Shown one piece after another: positions 1 through 7,791 of a DNA stretch of 64,000 bases; the first letter of the stretch is position 1; every line of letters begins with the position of its first letter. The notes under the pieces were generated by a model. It made no database searches. It worked only from the letters and a program-made list of their open reading frames with translations, and had not been told where the DNA came from. A program made the position numbers and the translations under genes. The DNA lies in assembly GCA_947259075.1 (NCBI GenBank), contig CAMYKQ010000029.1:62001-126000 (forward strand), in the 5' to 3' direction. Origin of the DNA: an uncultured Gammaproteobacteria bacterium. GTDB taxonomy: Bacteria > Pseudomonadota > Gammaproteobacteria > DRLM01.

Positions 1-549
1 ATGCAGCAACTCTATCAAGCCAAGGGCACGCAACACACGCGGAAACGGCTCAAGGAATTATGGGCGCACAGCGCCAAGGTGGCGGCGCTGAGTTTCGTCA
101 TCGCCAAAAAATTTACCCGCTTGCAGCCGGACCAAGCCATGCTGGGCGGCTTGATTCACGACATCGGCGTGCTGCCCATCCTGCGCCGCGCCGAGGCCTA
201 TCCTCAATTGGCCGGCAACCCCGAGGCCTTGGAAGAGGTCATCAAACATCTGCACACCATCATCGGTCCATTCATACTCGATGAATGGGGCTTCTCGCCG
301 GAACTGGTGGCGGTAACCTCGCAACACGAAGATCTGTGGCGCAACGAAGGCTCGGAGATCACCTATGTGGACGTGGTGATCGTCGCCAACCTTCACGCTC
401 ATCTTGGCAGCGATCATCGCTTGACTCAAATGGATTGGAACGACATCCCCGCCTTCACCAAGCTGGGCCTCACGCCGGAAGAGAGCGTGGCCACACTCGA
501 GGCGGCGCGTGAAGACTTACAGGAAGTGCGCACACTGTTCGCGCGTTGA
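1..549 (+). CDS. HDOD domain protein, C-terminal part (5' end outside window)
   Basis: The 182 visible residues look like the second half of an HDOD (HD-related output) domain. Key stretches are HSAKVAALSFVIAKKF (residues 23-38), the GGLIHDIGVLPI core (49-60), and a helical tail ending in TLFAR. HDOD proteins are non-catalytic or weakly catalytic HD relatives that act in signalling. The ATG at position 1 is simply where the window starts. The fold needs sequence before it, so the gene very probably begins upstream and may carry other domains there. The stop TGA at 547-549 is followed by a repeat-filled intergenic region. Family call confident; exact role unknown. Confidence 0.8.
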   Translation: MQQLYQAKGTQHTRKRLKELWAHSAKVAALSFVIAKKFTRLQPDQAMLGGLIHDIGVLPILRRAEAYPQLAGNPEALEEVIKHLHTIIGPFILDEWGFSPELVAVTSQHEDLWRNEGSEITYVDVVIVANLHAHLGSDHRLTQMDWNDIPAFTKLGLTPEESVATLEAAREDLQEVRTLFAR

Positions 550-675
550 TCGTGGTTTTATTTTTTATCCGCTTGCTGAAGAATTTTTTTATATCATCCC
601 CTCGGTCGCTCGGTCGCTGATGAGAAGCGACTTGTAGTGCGCGGCACGCGCGGCGCTGAGAAGAACCATATTTTT

Positions 676-1027
676 CCCCTCCTCATCGAGGAGGGGTGCC
701 TCGCAGGGGCGGGGTGGTGCGGGTCGCGGCGCCGAGGCGGGTTTAAGAAAATATACAACCCACCCTGTCTAGATTCCCTCTCTGCGGAGGCGGAACCACC
801 CCGTCCGCTACGCGTCCACCCCTCCTTGGCAAGGAGGGGAGAAAGAAAATATAACTCCCCTCCTCATCGAGGAGGGGTGCCCCGCAGGGGCGGGGTGGTG
901 CGGGTCGCGGCGCCGAGGCGGGTTTAAGAAAATATAAAACCCACCCTGTCTAGATTCCCGCCCTGCGGAGGCGGAACCACCCCGTCCGCTACGCGTCCAC
1001 CCCTCCTTGGCAAGGAGGGGAGAAAAG
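676..1027. repeat. Tandem pair of about 181-bp GC-rich palindromic repeats
   Basis: Two nearly identical copies lie head to tail: 676-856 and 857 to about 1027. Each opens with the hairpin cccctcctcatcgaggagggg and closes with a second hairpin, ccctccttggcaaggaggg. Between them is the segment gtgcgggtcgcggcgccg, and the shared tail reads ctgtctagattcc. The copies differ by a few substitutions, for example tctct versus cgccc near the middle. Together with the REP pair at 1128-1228 they fill most of the 742 bp between the HDOD gene and hemD. No supported coding region is seen there. Confidence 0.8.
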
Positions 1028-1127
1028 AAATTCGATTTATCCTTTATCCAGGGCGTGCATGATCATCCTCTTCAGCCCTCGCTTCATTTTTGGTGGTTCG
1101 CCGGTGGAATAATTTTATGTATATCGT

Positions 1128-1228
1128 CCCTTCTCCCTCCGGGAGAAGGCTAGGATGAGGGGATCGAATTAGAATTTGAACGTTTGATTTTATCTCTCAC
1201 CCCGCCCTCTCCCTGGGGGAGAAGGGGC
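1128..1228. repeat. REP-like pair (ccttctccct..gggagaagg class), inverted
   Basis: Two palindromic modules, at 1128-1162 (ccttctccctccgggagaagg then ctaggatgagggga) and 1194-1228 (ctcaccccgccctctccct then gggggagaagggg), face each other across about 30 AT-rich bases. This is the arrangement of a two-REP unit (BIME/REPIN-like). The same class recurs at 2187-2725, 5240-5341, 48890-48932 and 52140-52245. Confidence 0.75.
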
Positions 1229-1291
1229 TTTGTCTGTCGTTAATCACCGCGCCTATTCGTATCGCGCTCAGCTTATTGAGCCGTGCTCAGC

Positions 1292-2110
1292 TCAATCCGC
1301 GCTCAGCGCCGCGACGATTTCATTCACCAGCGGTTTCATGAAAAAACTCTCGGCGGGCATCATCGCCACCGCCACGCCGCGTTCGCGCAGACTATCCGCC
1401 ACGATCGGCCCCACCGCCGCCACCCGCGTTTTGCGCAGCCCTTCATCCAATGCCTCGGCCAGTTCGGCCGTGGCCGCCACGTCCCACAGCCGTTTGACTT
1501 GCGCGGCGCTGGTAAAGGCGAGGACGTCGACGCCGCCCGCGGCCAAGGCGCGAATGAAGTCGATCACCCGTGCGTCATCGCTCTTGTCGGCGTACACGTA
1601 GGGCGCGACCGGCAGCGGCGTGGCGCCGGCCTGTTTAATAAAGTCGATGAGTTTGAGATTGGGCTCGCTGCCGTAGAGCTGCACGCCGATGCGGCGGCCG
1701 TGCAAATCCAATTTACTCAACGCGGCGATGACGCCGTCGCTGGTCGGCGTCTCGGCGGACAAGGAATTGCGCAGGCCGATGTCGCGCAGCGCCTTTGCCG
1801 GTTTGGGTCCGCGGGTGAGCGTGCGCACCGCGCCGAGTTGCGCGATGAAGGCGTCTTTCATCGCCGCGCGTTCGGCGAAACCGAGCAGACGCCGCAGGCC
1901 TTCGCCCGTCAGCAAAATCAAATCATCGCAGCCGCCCGCATTGAACTGCCGCAGCCACGCCTCCACCGGCGCCGCATCGGGCGCATCGAGTATCGACACC
2001 AAAGGACAGCGCAGCGTGGCCGCGCCGCGAGTCTCCAGCATCTGCGCGAAGAGGTCCAGTTCGCGGGTCTCGGGCAAGGCAATGGTGCGGCCGGTTAAGG
2101 GTAAGTTCAT
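1292..2110 (-). CDS. hemD: Uroporphyrinogen-III synthase family protein
   Basis: HemD-fold protein of about 272 residues; HemD cyclises and inverts ring D of hydroxymethylbilane to give uroporphyrinogen III in haem/sirohaem synthesis. Visible family features are the start GRTIALPETRELD, the mid-domain LILLTGEGLRRLL, the GRRIGVQLYG turn, and the C-terminal block VDVLAFTSAAQVKRL followed by RVAAVGPIVADSLRERG, the typical HemD tail. The ATG at 2110 has a good ribosome site (caggag, 7-nt spacing); a TTG six bases upstream is less likely. It is isolated, with no hemC, hemX or hemY beside it. It could therefore be a second or sirohaem-linked copy rather than the main haem gene. Confidence 0.85.
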   Translation of the reverse strand: MNLPLTGRTIALPETRELDLFAQMLETRGAATLRCPLVSILDAPDAAPVEAWLRQFNAGGCDDLILLTGEGLRRLLGFAERAAMKDAFIAQLGAVRTLTRGPKPAKALRDIGLRNSLSAETPTSDGVIAALSKLDLHGRRIGVQLYGSEPNLKLIDFIKQAGATPLPVAPYVYADKSDDARVIDFIRALAAGGVDVLAFTSAAQVKRLWDVAATAELAEALDEGLRKTRVAAVGPIVADSLRERGVAVAMMPAESFFMKPLVNEIVAALSAD

Positions 2111-2186
2111 CGTCAATCTCCTGCGGTGCGGCTGAAACGAATTTTATTGTTGCTCTCACTAAACTATTAACCCGGGAATTAAATAC

Positions 2187-2725
2187 ATCCCCTCTCCCCT
2201 CGCGGGAGAGGGCAGGGGAGAGGGGGTAAATGATTTTCCATCAACTTCTCTTCTCCCTGGCCCTCTCCCGTTGGCAGAGGGGACGCTCTAAACGAGATAT
2301 ATTTTGACGTCGGCTTATTAAATAGCGCCTGTCTTCTCCCTCTCCCCCAGGGAGAAGGCGGGGGCGAGAGAATCATATCCAACGTAATATTTTTAGCCGC
2401 CCTATCATCTTAAATCTCTCCCGAAGAGGGAAGGCGCCATAAAGCACTTTGCAACAAACGGCTAGTGTCTCCAAGTAACGGTTGGCCGTGGTGGTATGTA
2501 GCGTAACGCCGATACACGGCCTGCATATTAAGCGGCGGTCTCTGGGTGAATGTCAGTACGAGATTGCCAGTGGATTTTATCAGCCCGGTAATCAAATATA
2601 TCGCACACGCTTATAGGTGGGTCTCTTCTCCCAGGTGGGAAGGGCGGGATGAGGGGATCAAAAACAAGCCGTTGCATTTTTTATCCCCCCTCCCAACCCT
2701 GCCCCTCAAGGAGAGGGGATAAGAG
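2187..2725. repeat. Cluster of five REP-like palindromes between hemD and the T1SS operon
   Basis: Variants of the ctctccct/gggagag palindrome occur at about 2187-2227, 2248-2285, 2333-2375, 2625-2660 and 2682-2720, in alternating orientation. The 804 bp between hemD and the exporter gene holds these repeats. About 230 bp of unassigned sequence (2380-2620) lies among them, where only a short unconvincing minus-strand frame is open. Confidence 0.75.
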
Positions 2726-2914
2726 CACGATCGGTTTTTGTCGCCGGGTTAATACCGGGAGAGATTTTACTTGAAAAAGCCCGGGGCTTGATGTCTTATT
2801 GAGGCGCGGTCGGAGGGGGTCGCCGGTGCGCTGGCCAATAAGCTGATAATAATGGCTAGGGCCCGTGAATGCCGCGCTCAAGGCGCTATCGATAAACAAG
2901 AAATAAGTAATCGC

Positions 2915-5044
2915 ATGCCCCATGCTACGGATGCCTCGTCTTCGATCGACAGCGGTTTAAGCACGCTGGTACTGCTCGCGCGCCTGCACGGCGTGGCGGC
3001 CGAGCCGCGTCAGCTGGCGCACGAGTTCGGCCAAAGCGATCGCGCCTTCAGCAGTAATGACATTCTGCGCGCCGCGCGTCATTTGGGTTTGAAGGCCCGC
3101 GAGGTGACTAGCCGTTGGGACAAGCTCGCCAAAACCCCTTTGCCCGCCATCGCCAGACATCGCGATGGCCACTATTTCATCATCGCCAAGGTCGATCAAG
3201 AGCGGGTATTAATCCAAGACCCGCTGGAGCAGCGGCCGCTTACCCTGCCGCGCGAGTTGTTCGACCAGTCCTGGACCGGTGAGCTCATCCTCATCACCCG
3301 CCGCGCCAGCGTGTTGGATGAGTTCCGCCGTTTCGATTTCAGTTGGTTCATCCCCGAAATCATGAAATACAAGCGCCTCTTCGGTGAGGTGCTGCTGATC
3401 TCATTTTTCATCCAGATCCTCGCCCTGGTCACGCCGCTGTTTTTCCAGGTCGTCATCGACAAGGTATTGGTGCACAAGGCGCTGACCACGCTCGACGTGC
3501 TCATCATCGGCCTGGTGGTGGTGTCACTGTTCGAAATTCTACTGGGCGGTTTGCGCACCTATCTGTTCTCCCACACCGCTCAGCGCATCGACGTCAAGCT
3601 CGGCGCCAATCTGTTCAAGCATCTGCTGGCCTTGCCGCTGGCCTATTTCGAGGCGCGGCAGGCGGGTCAAACCGTCGCGCGGGTGCGCGAGCTGGAAAGC
3701 ATTCGCAATTTCATCACCGGTTCGGCGCTTACATTAATTGTGGACCTGCTGTTCACCGTGGTCTTTTTCGCGGTGATGTATTACTTCAGTCCGCTGCTCA
3801 CCTACATCGTGCTCGGCGCCATCCCGTTTTACGTCATCCTCTCCATCGCCGTCACCCCGGTGCTGCGCGCGCGGCTGCACGAAAAATTCAACCGCGGCGC
3901 CGAGAACCAGGCCTTTCTGGTCGAGTCGGTCCACGGCGTGGAAACCCTCAAGGCCATGGCGGTGGAGCCGCAATGGCGCCGTCACTGGGAAGAGCAATTG
4001 GCGGGCTATGTGCGCGCCAGCTTCCGCGCCGGCAACTTGAGCAACATCGCCAATCAGGCGGCGGGCTTCATCAACAAGATTACCTATGTGCTCATCCTGT
4101 GGTTCGGCGCCCGCTTGGTGATTCAAGGCGAGCTGTCGGTGGGTCAATTGGTCGCCTTCAATATGTTCGCCGCGCGCATCAGTTCGCCCATCCTGCGCCT
4201 GGTGCAGTTGTGGCAAGACTTCCAGCAGGCTGGCATCTCGGTGCAGCGCCTGGGCGACATCCTCAACACCCACCCCGAACCCGGCTACAGCCCCAACCGC
4301 GCCACCTTGCCCGCCATCAAAGGCCGCATCAGCTTTGACCAAGTGACTTTCCGTTATCAGCCCGACGCGCCCGAAGTGCTGCGCCGCGTGTCACTGGACA
4401 TCGCCCCCGGCGAAGTCATCGGCATCGTCGGCCGTTCCGGTTCCGGCAAGAGCACGCTGGCCAAACTCGTGCAACGCCTCTACGTCCCCGAGAGCGGCCG
4501 CGTGCTCATCGACGGCGTGGACTTGGCCTTGGTCGAACCCGCCTGGCTGCGGCGCCAGATCGGCGTGGTGTTGCAGGAAAACTTTCTCTTCAACCGCTCG
4601 GTGCGCGACAACATCGCCCTGCGCGACCCCGCCCTGACCATGGACGCGGTGATCCGCGCCGCCCAGCTGGCGGGCGCGCATGAGTTCATCCTCGAACTGC
4701 GCCAAGGCTACGACACCCTGGTGGGTGAGCACGGCTGCAATCTCTCCGGCGGCCAAAGGCAACGCATCGCCATCGCCCGCGCCCTGGTCACCGATCCGCG
4801 CATTCTCATCTTCGACGAAGCCACCAGCGCGCTGGACTACGAATCGGAACGCATCATCCACGACAATATGCACGCCATCTGTCAAGGCCGCAGCGTCATC
4901 ATCATCGCCCATCGCCTCAGCGCCGTGCGGCGCTGCGATCGGATCATTGTGGTGGATCGAGGGCAGATCGTGGAACAGGGTAATCATGAGCAGCTATTGG
5001 CGCGGGATGGGATTTATGCGGGTTTGCATAAGTTGCAAATGTGA
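2915..5044 (+). CDS. Type I secretion ABC transporter (HlyB/LapB type) with degenerate C39-like domain
   Basis: Inner-membrane permease/ATPase that drives one-step export of RTX proteins. The first ~130 residues form a C39 peptidase-like domain without the catalytic Cys (DSGLSTLVLLARLHGVA where active peptidases have Cys). This is the HlyB 'CLD' arrangement, so it probably docks substrate rather than cleaving it. Several membrane helices follow (about residues 150-430), then the nucleotide-binding domain: Walker A GRSGSGKST near 506, signature LSGGQRQRIAIARAL, Walker B ILIFDEATSALD, H-loop IIIAHRLSAV. The ATG at 2915 gives the HlyB-like N terminus; an in-frame ATG at 2852 would add 21 non-family residues. 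The stop is fused to the start of a heptamer array. Likely substrate is the RTX protein at 9721; partner is HlyD at 5796. Confidence 0.95.
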   Translation: MPHATDASSSIDSGLSTLVLLARLHGVAAEPRQLAHEFGQSDRAFSSNDILRAARHLGLKAREVTSRWDKLAKTPLPAIARHRDGHYFIIAKVDQERVLIQDPLEQRPLTLPRELFDQSWTGELILITRRASVLDEFRRFDFSWFIPEIMKYKRLFGEVLLISFFIQILALVTPLFFQVVIDKVLVHKALTTLDVLIIGLVVVSLFEILLGGLRTYLFSHTAQRIDVKLGANLFKHLLALPLAYFEARQAGQTVARVRELESIRNFITGSALTLIVDLLFTVVFFAVMYYFSPLLTYIVLGAIPFYVILSIAVTPVLRARLHEKFNRGAENQAFLVESVHGVETLKAMAVEPQWRRHWEEQLAGYVRASFRAGNLSNIANQAAGFINKITYVLILWFGARLVIQGELSVGQLVAFNMFAARISSPILRLVQLWQDFQQAGISVQRLGDILNTHPEPGYSPNRATLPAIKGRISFDQVTFRYQPDAPEVLRRVSLDIAPGEVIGIVGRSGSGKSTLAKLVQRLYVPESGRVLIDGVDLALVEPAWLRRQIGVVLQENFLFNRSVRDNIALRDPALTMDAVIRAAQLAGAHEFILELRQGYDTLVGEHGCNLSGGQRQRIAIARALVTDPRILIFDEATSALDYESERIIHDNMHAICQGRSVIIIAHRLSAVRRCDRIIVVDRGQIVEQGNHEQLLARDGIYAGLHKLQM

Positions 5045-5210
5045 TTGGTCATTGGTCATTGGTCATTGGTCATTGGTCATTGGTCATTGGTCATTGGTCA
5101 TTGGTGACGGGTGACGGGTGACGGGTGACGGGTGACGGGTGACGGGTGACGGGTGATTGTTGATTGTTGATTGTTGATTGTTGATTGTTGATTGTTGATT
5201 GTTGATTGTT
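5043..5210. repeat. Three phase-locked heptanucleotide tandem arrays
   Basis: Twenty-four consecutive 7-mers run without a break in register: gattggt once plus cattggt eight times (5043-5105), gacgggt seven times (5106-5154), gattgtt eight times (5155-5210). The array overlaps the exporter stop codon. Such 7-bp arrays are known in several bacterial groups (the STRR type). Having three different units joined at exact multiples of seven is unusual. Confidence 0.95.
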
Positions 5211-5219
5211 GATTTAGCT

Positions 5220-5354
5220 GGTTGTTGAAAAAGGCTTTTAGTTCCTTCTCCCTCAGGGAGAAGGCTAGGATGAGGGAATCTAATTAAACAGTTGAATGCA
5301 TTCATCCCCTCACCCCAACCCTCTCCCTGTGGGAGAGGGAGTTTTTCAACAGCC
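5220..5354. repeat. Inverted-repeat-bounded element with REP-like core
   Basis: Ends are ggttgttgaaaaa (5220-5232) and tttttcaacagcc (5342-5354), a 12/13 match when inverted. Inside are two opposed REP-like modules: ccttctccctcagggagaagg at about 5241 and ccctctccctgtgggagaggg at about 5320. It sits between the heptamer array and the four-helix-bundle gene. The plan resembles a small non-autonomous element. Confidence 0.7.
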
Positions 5355-5363
5355 TGTTAGGGG

Positions 5364-5792
5364 ATGCGAAGATGCCACGGAACAAGATCGAGACCACGGA
5401 ACAAGATCGAGAATTTAGAGGTGTATCAGCTAGCAGAGAAGTTTGTGGATGTGATTTGGGAGGTGGTGCTTGCATGGGGGCAATTTTCGAAAGCTACCTT
5501 GGTGAAACAAATGGTGAGAGCGGCCGACAATATCGGCGCCAATATTACTGAAGGGATAGGCAGAGGCGGCCATCCAGACAACCGGCGTTTCGCGCGAATC
5601 GCCAGAGGCTCCTTGAACGCAACCCAATATTGGCTACGGCGAGCCTATAAACGAGGCCTATTAACAGTGAACCAGATAAATGAAATCAAACCCATGCTGG
5701 ATGAACTGGCCCCACGCCTGAACGCCTATCTCAATTCCATAGGCAAAACGAAAAAAACAAATGACCAATCACCAATGACAACTAACGACTAA
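5364..5792 (+). CDS. Four-helix bundle protein (23S rRNA IVP / S23-like family), start displaced
   Basis: Small helical protein of the four-helix bundle family found in 23S rRNA intervening sequences and related to Avd proteins of diversity-generating retroelements. Family marks are NKIENLEVYQLAEKFV, the central RAADNIGANITEGIGRG, and SLNATQYWLRRA. The natural start is probably ATG 5373 (MPRNKIENLEVYQ), with tagggg upstream as ribosome site. A perfect 19-bp tandem duplication (5375-5393, 5394-5412) puts that ATG out of frame. The present frame is open only from ATG 5364, which has almost no spacing to the tagggg. The C-terminal residues (TNDQSPMTTND) are encoded by decayed heptamers. The gene sits between the exporter and hlyD genes, so it is an insertion. 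No biochemical role is established for this stand-alone family. Confidence 0.85.
   Translation: MRRCHGTRSRPRNKIENLEVYQLAEKFVDVIWEVVLAWGQFSKATLVKQMVRAADNIGANITEGIGRGGHPDNRRFARIARGSLNATQYWLRRAYKRGLLTVNQINEIKPMLDELAPRLNAYLNSIGKTKKTNDQSPMTTND
5375..5412. repeat. Perfect 19-bp tandem duplication at the start of the four-helix-bundle gene
   Basis: The unit ccacggaacaagatcgaga occurs at 5375-5393 and again at 5394-5412 with no mismatch. Nineteen is not a multiple of three, so the duplication shifts the frame between ATG 5373 and the conserved coding part. Confidence 0.95.
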
Positions 5793-5795
5793 CAC
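5761..5795. repeat. Degenerate heptamer run, inverted relative to the 5043 array
   Basis: The bases atgaccaatcaccaatgac followed by aactaacgactaac read as 7-mers (accaatc, accaatg, acaacta, acgacta). These are reverse complements of the attggt-type units on the other side of the four-helix-bundle gene. They encode that protein's last residues and run up to the hlyD ATG. Confidence 0.65.
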
Positions 5796-7133
5796 ATGCC
5801 CAAACCCGAACACGAATTCCTCCCCGCCGTCCTCGAAGTGCAGGAAACCCCGCCTTCGCCATTGGGACGCGCCGTGGCGTGGACCTTGCTCGCCCTCGTC
5901 ACCATCACCATCGTCTGGGCCTGCGTCGGTGAAGTCGACATCGTCGCCAGCGCGCAGGGCAAGATCATCCCCGGCGGGCGCGACAAACTCATTCAACCCT
6001 TAGAGGCGGGCGTGGTGCGCGCCATCCATGTGCAAGAAGGCCAGCGCGTCGCCGCGGGCGAGGTGCTGATCGAATTGGACGCCACCGTCAGTAATGCCGA
6101 CGAGGAGCGCCTGGGCCAGGAATGGCGCCAAGCGCGTTTGGACGCCGCGCGTTCACAAGCCTTGGCCGCCTACGAACTGCGGGGCGACAGCCTGCGCGTG
6201 CCCAGCGGCGCCTTTGCCGGTATCGACGACGTAAGCCCCGACCAACTCAGCCAGCATCGCGCCCTGCTGCAAAGCCAGCTCAACGAATACAGCGCGCGCC
6301 TGGCCGCCTTCAGCAGCGAAGTGGCCCAACGCCAGGCGGAGCGCGCGGGCACCGGCAGGCTGGTCGAAAAACTCCAGGCCACCTTGCCCATGGCCAGCGA
6401 GCGCGCCACCGCGCTCAAAACCCTGGCCGAAAAAAACCTCGCCTCGCGGCAAAATTATCTCGAGCTCGAACAAGCGCGCCTGGAACAACAGCACGACCTC
6501 GCCGCGCAACAAGAACACGTCAAGGAAATCGACGCCGCCATCGCCACCGTGCGGCGGCAGCGCGACGCCCTGCTGGCGGAAATCAAGGCGCGCGCCCTCG
6601 CCGAGCGCGCCGACGCCGAGCGCCGCGTCACCGCGGCCGAACAAGAATTGCGCAAGGCCGAACAACGCCAGCGCCTGCAACGCCTCACCGCCCCGGTCGC
6701 GGGCAGCGTGCATCAACTCGAAGTGCACACCCTCGGCGGCGTTGTTACCCCCGCGCAGGCGCTGATGATCATCGTCCCCGACGATCAAGCGCTGGAAGTC
6801 GAGGCCTGGCTCGCCAACAAAGACATCGGCTTCGTCGAGGCGGGCCAAATCGCCGAGGTGAAAATAGACGCCTTCCCCTTCACCAAATACGGCACGCTGG
6901 ACGCCGCGGTGGTGCATGTCTCCAGCGACGCCGTCGCCGATGAAAACTTAGGGCTGGTCTACAAGGCCAAAGTGCATCTGGAGAAAGCCACCATCGACGT
7001 CGGCGGCAAACACATCCCCCTCAGCCCCGGCATGAGCGTCACCGCCGAGATCAAAACCGGCAAACGCAAATTGATTGAATACGTGCTCAGTCCCGTGATG
7101 GAGTACGCGGGCGAGAGCGGGCGCGAACGTTAA
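5796..7133 (+). CDS. Type I secretion periplasmic adaptor (HlyD family)
   Basis: Membrane-fusion protein that bridges the ABC exporter to a TolC-like outer-membrane channel. It has a short cytoplasmic N terminus, one membrane helix (AVAWTLLALVTITIVWACVG, about residues 25-44), then a lipoyl-like half (GVVRAIHVQEGQRVAAGEVLIELD). A long charged alpha-hairpin runs over about residues 90-290, with the second lipoyl half and beta-barrel after it (LTAPVAGSVHQLEVHTLGG, ending GMSVTAEIKTGKRKLIEYVLSPV). The length of 445 is normal. The ATG lies 3 nt after the four-helix-bundle stop and no purine-rich ribosome site is visible before it. Translation may therefore be coupled to the inserted gene. No tolC-like gene is in the window. 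Confidence 0.95.
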   Translation: MPKPEHEFLPAVLEVQETPPSPLGRAVAWTLLALVTITIVWACVGEVDIVASAQGKIIPGGRDKLIQPLEAGVVRAIHVQEGQRVAAGEVLIELDATVSNADEERLGQEWRQARLDAARSQALAAYELRGDSLRVPSGAFAGIDDVSPDQLSQHRALLQSQLNEYSARLAAFSSEVAQRQAERAGTGRLVEKLQATLPMASERATALKTLAEKNLASRQNYLELEQARLEQQHDLAAQQEHVKEIDAAIATVRRQRDALLAEIKARALAERADAERRVTAAEQELRKAEQRQRLQRLTAPVAGSVHQLEVHTLGGVVTPAQALMIIVPDDQALEVEAWLANKDIGFVEAGQIAEVKIDAFPFTKYGTLDAAVVHVSSDAVADENLGLVYKAKVHLEKATIDVGGKHIPLSPGMSVTAEIKTGKRKLIEYVLSPVMEYAGESGRER

Positions 7134-7158
7134 CATTGACTAGAGCAGGAGCAACAAA

Positions 7159-7488
7159 ATGACAGTGGACAAAAAGATCGACGCAAACCAGGGCGCAAAC
7201 CAAGAAACACCAACGCCGTCCGCCCCAGCGGCGAAAAAAACCAACGGCGCGGCGGGCCCGGCCGCCGGCACGCGCCGGCAACGGATCATCAAAGATCCCA
7301 ACGAACTCGCCAGTCTGGTGCTGATGCACATTGACGCCGTGCATGCGCGCAAGGACGATTTGACTGCAGCCATCAAAAACCTGGCCGATATCACCAAGCA
7401 ACTGACCCGCGCCTATGGCGAACACAGCAAGACCATCAAAGCGCTACAGCAGCGGATTAAAACATTGGAAGACAAAGAAGTAGTATGA
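7159..7488 (+). CDS. Small unknown protein following hlyD, disordered N terminus and coiled coil
   Basis: A 109-residue protein with a clear ribosome site (gcaggagcaacaaa before ATG). Residues 1-45 are rich in Asn, Gln, Ala, Pro and Lys and look disordered. Residues 50-109 are predicted helical, with a heptad-like pattern (LADITKQLTRAYGEHSKTIKALQQRIKTLE). No signal peptide or membrane segment is seen. The 25-nt gap from hlyD suggests co-transcription. I do not recognise the family. A role in handling the secreted substrate is possible from position only. Confidence 0.7.
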   Translation: MTVDKKIDANQGANQETPTPSAPAAKKTNGAAGPAAGTRRQRIIKDPNELASLVLMHIDAVHARKDDLTAAIKNLADITKQLTRAYGEHSKTIKALQQRIKTLEDKEVV

Positions 7489-7630
7489 CTACGATGAGCT
7501 GGTAAGCAGAGGAGGCTTGTGCGGTGACTAAAGTGAAACGGGAGCCACTTAAGCGCGCGAGCCAATGTGCCGTCCTAATGATGCGCAATCGACCGCGAAG
7601 ATGAAGAACCAGCTGAGCCCCAGCCTGGAT

Positions 7631-7666
7631 GCTCTTGCAGAGGCCAAGCCCTGCAAGAGCGATTTT
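7631..7666 (+). terminator. Perfect hairpin, possible terminator after the hlyD unit
   Basis: gctcttgcag (7631-7640) pairs perfectly with ctgcaagagc (7651-7660) across a 10-nt loop, followed by gatttta. The short T-rich tail is weak for an intrinsic terminator, but the position fits the end of the secretion operon. The rest of 7489-7791 shows nothing else supportable. Confidence 0.5.
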
Positions 7667-7791
7667 ATGAGGCATGCATGCTGCGCTGTGACGGATTATG
7701 CGTGGAGGCGGGAGGAGGGTTGGTAGCATGGTTGACGAATGTATGATCCGTATAGCCTTGGCAGGATGCCAGCTTGGTTGTGAGGTTTAAT

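Noticed and set aside
637-927. 96-codon frame in the 181-bp repeat region
   Set aside because: It is made of repeat sequence, has no ribosome site, and its two halves are the same repeat read twice.
1283-2098. Long plus-strand open frame opposite hemD
   Set aside because: His/Gln/Arg-rich translation typical of an antisense shadow; the minus strand encodes a clear HemD-family protein.
2410-2595. 61-codon minus-strand frame between REP clusters
   Set aside because: No family features and no ribosome site; surrounded by repeats.
5043-5210. CRISPR-like array
   Set aside because: Unit length is 7 bp with no spacers; it is a simple tandem repeat.
6122-6943. 273-codon second frame inside hlyD
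   Set aside because: Extremely Arg-rich out-of-frame translation of a GC-rich gene; hlyD is unambiguous.
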